This document shows, one piece after another, positions 1 to 12,000 of a stretch of DNA of 64,000 nt. This stretch comes from Casuarius casuarius. Lineage: Eukaryota > Chordata > Aves > Casuariiformes > Casuariidae. The stretch covers positions 8,824,677-8,888,676 of the forward strand of contig PTFA01000009.1 in assembly GCA_003342895.1 (NCBI GenBank), given 5' to 3'. The notes under the pieces were generated by a model. The model was not told where the DNA came from. It saw nothing but the letters and a program-made list of their open reading frames with translations, and searched no databases. The translations under genes were made by a program, and so were the position numbers. Position 1 is the stretch's first letter. Every line of letters starts with the position of its first letter.

Positions 1-3000
1 GATTCTGAAAGATGAACGGTATTTTAGCAAACTCTTAGAAATTTTGAGCTAAGGAAAGTCAAAAACCCTGGGCCTCTAAGCACACTTGCCGTCCTTGCCT
101 ATTGCAACCAGTAACACCACCTACCAGCTCCAACAAGTGTGTTGTTGCCTTGCAAAGCACATTGCACTGAGTTTTGCTAGCTATGTATCAGAGCTACCAA
201 AAAAAAAAAAATAATTGTGCAACTGGGAAATGCCTCATGAAATGGATAGTACTAAGGCTGCATAGAAGATCAGATAAATTATATGATGCAGATTTAAAAA
301 AAATTATGGGATACGTAGTGCTTTGAGTTAGCCATACTTGACAAGAGCCGTTTCCAGTCTTCCGTATTCTCTCCTCACTTCCTGTGAGTCTTCAGAAATT
401 CTGTTACAAGGATACGTATTGTGATAAAGGACATGCAAGTTAAGTGTGTGTGTTGCGTGATGGCTGTGTGTGTGTTCTTGTTCTTGTTTTTTTAACATAA
501 GAGATTAAATTTTCCTGGGTCTTTCACTAAGACTATTTTGTAATAGAGTCTAATTCAAAGACCTATTGTAAGTGTGATGGCTGATCTTATCAACAGTGAT
601 GTGATGGAAAGCTCCACAACACGCTTTTTCTTTTTAAGTTACTACAGTTTGAGTTGAAAAGGGAAGGTTCAGTAGCATTACTGTGATATAGCTGCAGACA
701 TTAAAATAGAGCGTGTGGCTTGTTGAAGTGAGTGTGTGTTGCAGCTGGTTTTCACAAAAAGCCAGTAATGTCTATCAGTCACAGTTTTGCGTACTATTAG
801 CAAGGACATCTCTGAATTCTGGTTAACTGCTATTTATACTTTAAAACACAAATATAAACCTGGCTTATATTTATAAAGTAAACCAGTGCCTCTCTCATAT
901 GCCTCCTTTCCTCTCAACCAAGAAGTTCCACTGCTACCAAGACTGCTGATCACTGGTTACCCATCGGTTTTGGGTAAAAGTCAGTCCTCAACAATATAAA
1001 GAATGAAAAAAACAATCTTGGACTTTGAGATTCGGAAGAATATTTCTCCCTGGGGGTGTATTATAATAACTAAAGCAAGCAACATATTGAAATCGTATTG
1101 AAATCCTTTTCCTTGCAATGGCATTGCAGTTTTCTCTGAATACGTCTAATACTTCTGTTGTTCACAGAGGTATAGATGTTTCAGGCAGAAAATGAAAACT
1201 TTTATTTCATTGTCTTTGGTTGCTACAACATCGGCTTTAGAAAAAGCTCACATCCCTCTCAAACCCCTTTCCTTTCATCAGCCATTTTATTAATTGTGAC
1301 CAGACTGAATAAAATGATTTTCTTTCTGGAGTTAAGTTGGAAGTTGATATCAATCACTTGCTCTGCTTTGGCTACATATACTTTATTTTCCTAGCTGTTC
1401 AGTTCTAGAAATTGCCTGGTGGGTGGGGAAAAGAAAAAGGTTTTGCTCAGAATGGATAAGTTCATTTGAAGTAAAACGCACAGAAACTAAGAGTTTCACC
1501 TAACCTAGCTTTAGGAGTCTCCATACTAGACACCTTTAGTCATCTAAATCTACTTAGCTGGGGTAAGAAAGAGGCACTTCTAGAGCATGGTTTATTTTTT
1601 CTTGGTTCCTTGTTCATGTTCCTTTTTTCAATATTTTCAAGGAAGTTTATCTTAGAACACTGCATTTAAATAATCGGGAGCTTGTATTTAAACAATGAGA
1701 CTGTTGCTGAGTTAGCCATAAAAGTAGAAATATACCCGAAGATGAGAGCTAGTTGAATAGATACATGAGAAACAATGACAATTATAGTCAACTCGTGTGA
1801 CCAAGGATGCGTATGCTGCCTTGAAGTGCTTCAAAGTGGACTAGCGCTGAAGCCATGTCACTGCACTGAACTTGTCTGCAATTCCCATTAACCGGTGAAA
1901 TTTTTAAAGAAAATGATGAAGCTTAGAAATAGGAAGGAAATGCTTTGAAGACAGTTTGTGCGTTTATTAAAGGTCAATCATGAACTGAATAATGTAAGAA
2001 GTGTACAAGCTGGTTTTGTTTGATAAAACACCCAGTACTATGTTCACCCTCAGAGCACAATAGTGTGACAAACTATTTTGCTCACCGTAAAGCTTTCTCT
2101 TACTCTCTGCTCTTACAACCTGCAATTAAAATACTTGCAGTGCTAGGCAGTTTAAAAAAAAAAAAAAAAATCAGTTTATAAACAGGTAGCAGTACAATGT
2201 TTGCTTCTGTGTGAGCAGTAGAAATACAAAAAATGAATTCTTAAAGTCAATACTTGGAGGCAAAACAACTTTTTTGTGAGACTGGAGTTCATGAAGGCTA
2301 GATTAATTCTAGAATGAATGGAATTGTTTGGATTAGACTTTTGGATTTGGTCATAAATTACTTAGATTTCAAATGTCTGTCCTACCCTGTATTTCTGTTC
2401 TCTGGAAGAAGAAGAATGAAGTCATCTATCCTCTCTTGCCTACTATTAATTTTTGCTACTAAATGTTTGCAGAGCTGTTTTTAGCACAAGATCGTATTTC
2501 ACTTTCCTTTAAAAAAAAAATCTGACTTAATTACATATTTTTGTATGAAACTTCAGCAAAAATAAAGATCTTCTGAAATTCTCATAAGAAACAAGGGGAG
2601 GGAAGTAAGATTTTTGATCAACTGTGATTATCAAGTAATAGTCTTTGTTCTGCAATAAATGTAGTTTTAGTAAAGACTAGGAAGCGGTTTCCTTTACTGG
2701 AACCTAAAATCTCTAATGGAAAGTAGATTTTAGTAGCAAATCTGACTGACTGAGCAAACAAAGAATTTCAGAAAAGTCAGCTTTGGATTTTTGTGCTCAG
2801 TAGAATTTTTTTCGCTAGTGGCTAAATAAAGGCTTCCACTGAGAGCGGTTTTATCTGCAAATGTGTGCATGGGGTAGTAATGAAGAAAACTGCTCCTTTC
2901 CACTTCCAGCTTCCCATTTCCCTGGTGAAAGGAAGTCATAATTCCTCATCTGAAAGTAATATAGCTCAGATCTCCAAAATACCAGGATGTTCTTTGTCCC

Positions 3001-4598
3001 AGGATATGCCTGCTGCTGAGCTGTGTATCTTGAGATATTTTTGTATTTGAGTAAGGTCTGTCTTTAAAACAGGTCTGCTTAAAATTAACATCTTCAGGAG
3101 TTTACCGTGTACAATGACAAGCTCAGTGTCTGTTTCTTGCCTGTTTCCTCATGGCAGAATTGCTGCTCTATATTCTGGCACTGGGGAAGAGAAAATAAAT
3201 TTAGTTTCTTGGTCTGCGAAAAGAGCAATAGCATGTTTGCATTAGAGAGAAACATATGTAAGAAAGATAGGCTGTATATGCATTTAGTATTTTAAGGTAG
3301 GAGACAGTTTATGGGCTAGACTTGTAACTGTGTATGCAAAAGACACTGAGTTCAGGCTTAAAGTTTGAATTTTTACTTATTTCTTGGCATGTAGGAATAG
3401 TATATCCAGTTTTAAGATATATAGTGAATTACTTTGATATTTTTAATGAATATAACATGCTATTCCTAGACTATCAATGAGTTTTTCTTGGGACCTATTA
3501 GCAGGTTATATGAAATGTTGCATTTCTTGTGCCATGGAGAATAATTATATTGCTCATAATTTAACAAAATAATCTGTAAATGCAATGAATAGTTCAGAAT
3601 TACTTTGTGGTTTAAAAAAAATCAGAGTGACTATATGAAGCATGTGTTTGAGACTGCAAAAGACCCAACAGCCAACACATGAATTAAAATAATCTGATAA
3701 TCATGATACCACAGACAGCTAATTTAGTAAGTGACATTTTGAGGTATAGGATTAAAGATTAGTAAATGAGATTGTTACAGAACAATCCAAACATGTTGGA
3801 ATAAGTTGTTTTTAATTAAAACCTTATTTCTAAAAGGGATGTGGAATTCATTGAGAGTTTGAGTACCCACAGTCCTTCATATCTATGGAATTTTTGAAAC
3901 AGGTTAACAGTACCTATAACTAACTTTTATATATTACCAGTTTTCTGATAATAGTAGAAAAGCATAATTATTTTTTACAAAAATTATATGGTAAGAAGAC
4001 AGCAGAAAATGTCAAGATGGAAAACAGCAGACTTCTTTCCGATTAAGGGAGATTTATTCATTATTGCTCTACCGATCTTCAGACCTTGATAAACTGGAGC
4101 TTTCAGACATTTAGATTGTACGATTTAAATAATTTAGTTAGGTCTCTGATTCTTTACCTGTTCACTACAGATGACTTAAGCAAGCAGAAATATTTTCTCC
4201 TCCCTCCCATGATCTTAGATAAATACTAGACAGTTCGGGGTGAAATACAATTTTTGTACTGGAAGAACACTACTGATAGTTGTCATGACAAAGTATTTTC
4301 ACATGTGTTTCAAAAGAAGAGGAGGCAAATTCTCTCTATAGTTCTGCACAGATCAAATCTGATACCTGGTAATATACATTAATCAATAAATAATAGCAGT
4401 CCCAGTACTTGGATGATCTTTGAATAGTCTTAAAACTAACTTGTGTGTGTTGCCAAGCACAGTTGGATTGACAGGAGGTTTGCATTGTTAATAGTTTAGG
4501 ATGAAATGCAATCAATGGTAACAAACTGGTCTCTTGACCAGTTATTGTAAACCTAAGGAGGTCAGATTTAAAAGAAATGCAAATATGTTAACGGCTGA
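1..4598. other. AT-rich non-coding DNA, no gene seen
   Basis: No open frame here has coding character: all are short and none has a recognisable domain. The only structures are homopolymer runs, such as A13 near 199-211 and A17 at 2,154-2,170. If the frame ending at 4,904 is a real terminal exon, this stretch would be its upstream intron, but nothing in the sequence shows that directly. Confidence 0.6.
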
Positions 4599-4904
4599 TC
4601 ATTCTTGAAATGTTTTAAGGCTGAGTTCTGGGGCATTAATACAGAAAAGGAGTATTTTAGACCTACCATTCAATATTCAGCAGAGCACGATTCCCTTGAA
4701 GACTGTGACGTTACTAAGCTCCTTCAACTTCATAGAGATGTAGTTCAGCCTGAGCCTCACAAACAGTCGGAAGAAAGGCTTATTATATACACTTCTCCTC
4801 CTCCTGCGATTTCTTCCCGGAAAGTTATGAGGAACATATCCAGGCTCGTAATTTTTCCGGAGGAAAAACTGAACGAAATCCTCACCAGTCAGAACGCAGT
4901 GTAA
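4599..4904 (+). CDS. Candidate terminal coding exon of unknown gene, ending in TAA
   Basis: The frame is open from just after a TGA at 4,596 to a TAA at 4,902-4,904. It has no suitable ATG near its 5' end; the first is about 75 codons in. If it is real it is therefore more likely a last coding exon than a single-exon gene. A possible splice acceptor (TTTTAAG before GCTGAG) would start the exon at 4,620 in phase 0 and give about 94 residues. The peptide has mixed composition and no low complexity, with an acidic N-terminal half (EHDSLEDCDVTKLLQLHRDV) and a more basic C-terminal half (SRKVMRNISRLVIFPEEKL). Several CpGs survive in an otherwise CpG-poor neighbourhood, which fits coding constraint or recent origin. 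The polypyrimidine tract of the proposed acceptor is weak. An ATTAAA at 5,220-5,225 could be a variant polyadenylation signal. I do not recognise the family. A fragment of a processed pseudogene or a chance frame remain possible. Confidence 0.3.
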   Translation, partial: SFLKCFKAEFWGINTEKEYFRPTIQYSAEHDSLEDCDVTKLLQLHRDVVQPEPHKQSEERLIIYTSPPPAISSRKVMRNISRLVIFPEEKLNEILTSQNAV

Positions 4905-5544
4905 ATCAGCCTTGGTTCATTACTGTTGGTGGGCTGATGAAATAGTACTAGGTTTAAACCGCTCGGACTTTCTAAGAGCTCTCAGTTCTGAAGGCAGGCT
5001 GCAGATAGGAGCCTCTTACTGCCTGTGTTGACCATTGGTTACACTGACTGTCTTCTATCAAAAGTAGTTATGGGGCAGTGGATGGTATCTGACCATAGGA
5101 CTTCTCACTTTGCCTGGATGCAATTTTTTTTAAGTATTTGTTTTTAAAGGGGAAGATTAAGCAGACAAAAAGGAGGGGTTTAAGATGTTACAGGTTATAG
5201 ATTAACTAGAAAGAAATGTATTAAACATAAATGAAGGTTTTTTGATATAAATGATTATATTCCTGGAAAGGGAGGGGGAAATTGAGGGAGAAAAAGTGAA
5301 TATCTGATGACTTGATGCTTAACTAGGTAAACTGGAGGAGGAGTAAGGCCACAGAAAAACCTGAGAATGCCAGTTTTTATTACTACAGTTGGCTACAACT
5401 TTTATTTCTCTCGGCTAAAACCAGCATAAAAGGTGTCAGGCTTTGTATTTTGTGGTGTGTTTGCCTCTTAATTGTTCCCAAAGAATTGCATGTTAAAGGA
5501 GATTTATGTTCACATCTGCAAAGCGTGCAGCCAAAAAGCACCTT

Positions 5545-5660
5545 CTCTGCGCTTCTGCAAGGCTCCCCGACACGGAGCCCGGGTGCCTCCCGCCGCCCGG
5601 GCGCTGCTCGAGGCAGCAAGGTGCTCTCGTAGGAACTGCCGCCACTCTGTGCGTCTTCCT
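5545..5660. other. Short GC/CpG-rich patch
   Basis: About a dozen CpGs lie within roughly 110 bp, including the segment around 5,575-5,615 rich in CCCGG and CCGCC. The flanks are AT-rich and CpG-poor. It is too short to meet the usual 200-bp CpG-island definition. No promoter element or recognised exon is visible. Confidence 0.5.
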
Positions 5661-6529
5661 AGGGAGGGGTATTGCCCACAAGATAGGGGTGAGATTAGGG
5701 CTTTAGTTAGAGTTTTACCCTTGAGTAATTTCTCATTTTGTACTTGGAGTTTAAAACTATCTTTCCTAAGTGGAGGAAGGTGTTTTTAAAAAAACAAACA
5801 AACAAAAAAAACCCCCAAAACCCCACTGTGTGCTTCATGCACAGGCCGAGCGCATTGCAGGTGCAGTAATCTGGCTCATGCCTGAGCAGGCTCTGTCTCA
5901 TAGCTTTTTGTGACAACACACATCCTTGAACCAGTCACTTGGGAAACTATCCAAAGAAAACCAGACTTTTAGCTAATCCAGACTTTTGCTCCTCCATTTC
6001 CTTTCATTAATGCTTCAGAAGAAAAGAGGTGCTAATGTGTCCTATATGCATATATCTTTTTACCAAAAAAACAACAGTAACAGAACTGAGCAAATACCTT
6101 TCCTTGAATCTCAGCATTTTGTAGGTCAGGTAATAATTATTAGTTTTTAGGTTGCAAATGAACAAGTCCAGCTTCTAGTTCTTTTAGGTGTAATTCATGG
6201 GCAAATATATTGGACTACACAATCATAAACACAGATACGGAAAGGATTAAAAATGGGACAAGTTAGTTGTGTTATACACAGCTGAGCATTTGGCATGTGA
6301 GTATTTGGAGGCTTGGTAGTCAAATTTTCGGAGTATTGGCACCACAGCTGTCACCCAAGCAAAGGGGAAGGAGTAATCCATTGCCCAGGCTGCTAGTTAT
6401 CTGTTGTCCTTAGAGTAACACTGGTGACTAACCCTAAGGTACGAGTCCCACTGTCCATTCAATAGTCCAGTCTTAAACAAAAAAAAAAAAAAACCCCACC
6501 CTAAATCTGTTTCCTGCTGCTCCTCCCCT

Positions 6530-6640
6530 TTAGCCTCAAGGGTTTTGGGTGCCTGCTGGGCTGAGGCTTTGCTGTCCTGGCGCTGGCGGGCCTCTGCGTC
6601 GGGCGCTGGGAGGTTGCCTGAGGCCTCGCATGGGAAAAAG
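6530..6640. other. Short GC/CpG-rich patch
   Basis: A cluster of CpGs (GGCGCTGGCGGG, GCGTCGGGCGC) follows a pyrimidine-rich segment that ends in an acceptor-like CCCCTTTAG near 6,525-6,535. No downstream coding frame is convincing, so I describe it only as a GC-rich patch. Confidence 0.4.
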
Positions 6641-9000
6641 AAAAGAGCAACTTTGATCATTTTATGGACTGATTTTCTGCTGGCTCTCAAATTCTAGCAT
6701 ATTGGATAAGGGAAGAACTTGACTGACTACGGCTGAGGAAAGGAAAAGCTCCTAATAAATGATGTCTCTGTGCTCCCAGGATTGCTTGTTGCAAGCAAAG
6801 AGCAAAATGAAGGGAAGCACTCGGATAACTCTTTGAGTTACTCATCCTGCTGGGGACAATTAGGACAGTTGGTGGCTTGTTCAAACCTCTTTGGCTGCTT
6901 GGCTGTTTTCCCCCAAAAAACACGTGGGAGAAAAGGGTAACAGGAATGCCTGGCACTCTGGCTGCTTCCCTGAAGGCCTTGGGCTTTGTGGCAAAGGGAG
7001 ACAGAGCAGCGAGGTGGCCGGCGCTTTGCCGTTTGCGATGCTCCGTGTTGCTCTCGGGCTGACGAGAGATCAGTGAGGTTTAGGTGCTGCAGCTCGGAGG
7101 TATGTGGAATACCTCCCTGAAGTTTGGATGTTGTCTTCCGTGGGGTGGTCTTAACGCAAAATGTTCCTTCCTTGTGAGCCATTTTGTGTCTTGAACTTGT
7201 ATTTTGTTGCTAATATGACAGACACAACTGCATATCATTATTCATCCATTTTATTTAATTATTGATCCTTTCAACTTTATGAGACTTAATTAGAATGTGC
7301 TGTATTGAACGAAACAAAAAAAATTAAATTTGTTGAATTAGTAAATAACAGAGAATTAGTGGTAGTTTAGTGATTTAATTAACACAGCTTTATCCCAGCA
7401 CACTAGTTAATGAAAGGCAAGCACTGGGCCATCTGGTACAGTTTCAGGAAAAGTGAAAACAGAGCTGCCTCACTTTGTACCTTCCTCGTGTGTTATTTGC
7501 GTTTTGATGAGTCCATTGGTTCTCCTCTCTCGGGCGATTATTCACTTTCCCTGTGAAGTCTTTAAAACACTAAGAACCTTTAGGATAAAAGATGTTCTTT
7601 ATAAATATAAGGCAATATTAGTCACTATGCTGTTTCAGAAAACTGTTCATGTTCTGAAGGCTGTGTGGCACAATAAATATGATCTCTCTGGAAGGCTTGT
7701 AGCCATCGCCCCCACGCCAAGTAACTAAAAGCTGTACATCTTGGCTCAGTGGTGGTCAAGGTTAATTTGCTCAGTCCAGTTATTGTTGCAAGGTTCCTAG
7801 GGATCGGGGGCTGTGGAATCTTTTTTCTTTAAATCAGTACATTTGTCTTGAAAGTAAAAGTTCCATGTTCCTAATGACTGATAATGCAAGATGGAGCAAA
7901 ATCTCAGGGAAGTCTTTCCATGAGCCTGCATCATGGCTATGACACCTATCTGTATTTTAGTAGTTATAAAGTTAATTAAAAAATAGGATAGCTTCTTTTG
8001 CAATTTTCTGTTTTCGTAGATAGCCTGATTTAAAAAAAAAAAAAAAAAAAAAAGTTTGAAGTTACTTAATAGCATAGGGTAAATATTTCAGTGATGAGAT
8101 GAATGTTTAGGGTATTTAGGTTCTTCAATTATGGATTGAAATTTTCACTTAAACTTCAGAATGTCACTAAAACAGCACTTGCATTGTCTGCCAAGAACTA
8201 ACCATGACATTTGAAGGTGTTTCTAAGCAGAAAAAACAAAAAAAAACAAAAACAAAAAATACCCACGGAGCAAATGTTAAGTAGTTGCTCCTGCATCTTA
8301 CTGAAAGCAAGGAAAGCAGATTCCTCTGATTCACTTTTCCCAGCAGGTATTTCTTTAAGTGCGTGACTGTCATGCTATCCACTTTGTCCATCAACAGGCA
8401 AGGGTAGTTTCTCGTTACTGTCTTAACAGCATGGGGATGTGGAGAGAGGGACTAACAGAAGGATATTGATTTTTGTGCTTTATGATTATTTGCTTTAGCA
8501 ATCAAAAGCTTCTCATTTGCACCAATATACTCCTTGTATCAATATACTTATTCAATATTCAAATAGTCATATGCTACTTGAAAACCTGAGAAGAGAAAGG
8601 ATTAGGATGGTTGTATGGAAATAAATGATTACTTCAGTGATCATGTAAGGTCTTATGTTTTCCAAAGTACTTGATTCCAAATATTCAGTGATTTTAGTCT
8701 TTAGATATGTCATCATCTTGGTGGCTTGGAAAAACTGTGATGGATGAATTGTGGGTGGTATTAACTACAATGTCGTATCCTTCAAGGAAGAGCTTTTGCT
8801 CCACAGTTTTCTTGGGATAGTGGAGAAGACAGCTATTTTGCCCAAGGTATACGTTAATTAAGTTTCTGTGACTGAATTAGGATTAAATAACACACATCTC
8901 TTGCTTCAAAGGTGGGGGTTTGGCTGCTTTTGGCTCCAAAAGTGAGAATAGGGTTTTCAGTGAAATCAGAAGCTTGACAGTACAAAGTGGAAGTTTGGTT

Positions 9001-9018
9001 GGGGGGAGGGTGGGTGGG
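9001..9018 (+). other. Strong G-quadruplex motif
   Basis: Four G-runs (G6, G3, G3, G3) are separated by single-base loops (A, T, T), the arrangement that typically forms very stable parallel quadruplexes. A GGT/GGTTT-rich tract continues to about 9,052. The reading frame translated through it is low-complexity and spurious. Confidence 0.8.
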
Positions 9019-9059
9019 TGGTGGTGGTGGTGTGTGGTTTGGTTTGGTTTTAACTGAGA

Positions 9060-12000
9060 GGTGCCATTGCAATGTTTGGATGGTGGTCTCACATTTTTTG
9101 CATAATTTTGCAATTTTGGAAAGCATGTATGAAAGGCAGGGTTCTGAAGAATGGGGCTGGTCATTGTGAAGAAACGGTTGAGCATCTCTTAGATGGGGCT
9201 TATTAGATCCTGTGGGTTGAACTACAGCTGCATAAGGTTGAAGGGAGGTGCCTCATGTTGGGGGAACTCTCACTGCATTCAGGTGGCTGAGTACAAGGTA
9301 CTTACCTGAGTCCTGTCAACACAGTTTCTGAGCCTATCAAGGCAAGTAGGTTTTTATAGTCAATGCTCAAAGACATATTGTTGCCTGACTTTAAGTGCAT
9401 TGGACTATTTTTCACTATAAAAATTCAGATTAAGAAATTACTTCATTAAAGCCCAAATACAGCTTTAAAGCTACTGTCTACTTTGGGAGGGAAACAGAAT
9501 TTATTTGCCTTTCGGAGTCAGTGCTGATTATATTTTTCCTTGAAAATGTTTGATATCAGTTTGAACTGGATTTCTTTTAGATGAAGCTAAGCTAAGGGAT
9601 GCGCTCTGATTCTACCTTGTGCGTCCAGCCACTCATGGGCGGGCAGGCAGTCATCAGGTAGAGAGTTTGAAGTAAAACCTCTCAAAATGTACCTAGTGTT
9701 CATATCAAGTCCTCAATATCAAAACCCACTGTTTTGCTCTACAGATCTGCTCCTATTTTACAGCACTGTCTGCCAGTGTAGACCTAGCCACTGTTGTCTG
9801 AACAGGAAAATAAGATTTCACCTGTGTCAACATCAGTAATAAGAGCTGACCTACATCACCTTGCGTGTAAGCACTGTCCGATGCAGGACCGTCTCAAGCT
9901 TGTGTTGTGTAGGCTCTTCCTGATCCGCTTACTACAGCGGGATGCGTGTGTCTTCCTACAGTATGTTAAGGGTCTTACCTCTTGTCACACTGAAGAGAAA
10001 GTAATACTCTGAAACTATAAAATAAGCATACTCTTTTAACCATGGATGGTAAATTATTTGAGATCAATACTTTGAGTGCTTCCCAGAAGCCACATAATTT
10101 TCCTTGCTAATCACTATTTAACTGCCATGCTTCCCTACACAGATTTAATTTTGTTTCCCCCCTCCCCCAAGTTGTAGCAATTTTGAATGTGCAACTGTAA
10201 TTAGCTAAAATGCTCACTGTGAATTGAATTTGACACTGTTCTTTCAGCACCATTTTTATGAAGAATTAAGTATTCTTTCTTTCTGAAGTCTAATTTTAGT
10301 GTTTTAGTTAACCATCAATCAAAGGTTCATGTCTACTTTCCATTACCTTTCCAGTCATATTCTCTTATGCTTCTTTCACCACTTTAGTATCCGGGAGCCT
10401 GACAGCTATGCTCTAAGTGATGCAGCTCACATCTGTCATGTCTGGCTCCTCCTTTCTCCTATCCCCAAGGCGACGATTGTATCATCTTGGCAGTATTTTG
10501 TTTTGCTGCCCTTTTTTATTATTATTTTTATGTATATGCTCCTATTAGAGCAGATGAAAAATGAACCATCAGACAGACTGTTCTTCTGTAGGTGAACGTT
10601 TTACCCCTGTTTTGCCTAAGAGCAAAGGGAGGAACGAGGAGCCTTGGTCTCCCTAGGCTCCATATGCAGGCAGGCAGTGAAGAGAGGAGGACTCCACAGT
10701 GCAGTTCAAAGCACAAGTAGTTTAGACTGTGTATAAGCTGCAGTTTAGCAGTCAACTTAAACTATAAGTGGAAATGATTTAAGAGTGCCAGTAAGTTAGG
10801 TATTTTGAGTCACTTTTGGAGAAGCATCTCTGTCGCTCTGATACTGATATCATTCTCTGCAGTTGCTCAGACAAATAAGGAGAGTCAAAGTTGCAAGCAG
10901 AGAGTAGAAGGTGTTTTTATTTTTTAAGGCAGATCTCCTCAAAGGCTGGATTTCCCTCTGCTAATTCCGTATGGTTAAATACTGGTACTGGAACCTGGCG
11001 TTCTACTTGCACATGCAGTTTTCTGTCGCAAAATGCACAACTCAGTTTCTCCTTTCACCATTTCATGTCTCCACTGAGATCATATCTGATTTATGCTCAG
11101 GTAAATTAAGGTAGAACTGGGAAGGTACCTGTGACCCACCCTTGATTATTGAATTTAGAAACGGAATAAAAAAATGTCTAAGTCCGTTTTAAGAATAATG
11201 ATCTATTACCAGAATGGCAGGGCCGCTCTGACAGTTCTACGACATATAGCACAACGGACTTGTTGGCCAAGTCAAGGCTCCTGGGAGTTCTGGTAATTCA
11301 TATGATGCTTAAAACATCTTCAAGCAATCTGTAAAGCATCTTATTGTAATTGGAAGTTGTGTAAAATCTGTAGTAGTGTCCTGCCTTAGTGGACTTGGAG
11401 CTGTGGCTGTACTTTTCTACGTTACCATCACTGTGTTACATATTTCAGCTACTGCCTTAAAATTAAGTGTACAGCATGCAAGAAAGCTGTTTTCCCTTTT
11501 CTTTTAAAATATCTTTTTTTTTTTCTCTCTCCTGTCAAGCAAGGTAACTTTTTCAGAGTAGAAGAAATGTAAGAAACTTATTCAAAGATTCATGCTTTCT
11601 TATTTTTAATGAGCTTCAGGAAGGCTTGCATATATCAGTTGGACAACTGTGCATGCATATGCACACTCATACAATCATGTATGCTAGATGGCAAATCCTG
11701 GGAAAACTCCAGTCTATTTGTAGCAGTTTTTCCTAAGCCTAGTTGAACTAAAGATTGTTAGGTCTGCCTGAAAGGAAGTACATGCACACCATGCACTTCA
11801 TCCAATCGCCTGCCACCTTTTTTTCCTCAAACTCTACTGTTCTTTTTTTTATTTTCTATTCATCTACCAGAATGTATGCCAAGAATTTTGTGATTATTTT
11901 GGTTATCAATATTTGGCCTTTTCATTTGTAGTACTTCTTGTTAGCTATTTGTATCTATTTTGTTATCTATTTATATTATTTGTTTGGTTTGTAGAATTAG

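Larger units (their letters stand above)
4905..9000. other. Non-coding DNA with simple repeats and GC patches
   Basis: No convincing gene is visible. The stretch holds a CAAA-rich run at about 5,789-5,825, A16 at 6,479-6,494, A22 at 8,032-8,053 and an A-rich interrupted run at about 8,226-8,262. Three GC/CpG-rich patches lie at about 5,545-5,660, 6,530-6,640 and 6,990-7,100. Open frames over these patches exist on both strands and mainly reflect the local lack of AT-rich stop codons. Confidence 0.55.

Noticed and set aside
4577..4584. Octamer motif ATGCAAAT just upstream of the 4.6-kb frame
   Set aside because: This 8-mer occurs at several other places in AT-rich DNA here (for example 40,729-40,736 on the other strand). 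It has no TATA box or start codon nearby to support a promoter call.
9794..10012. 72-codon open frame with a few CpGs
   Set aside because: Short, with a non-ATG start, no splice context and no recognisable homology.
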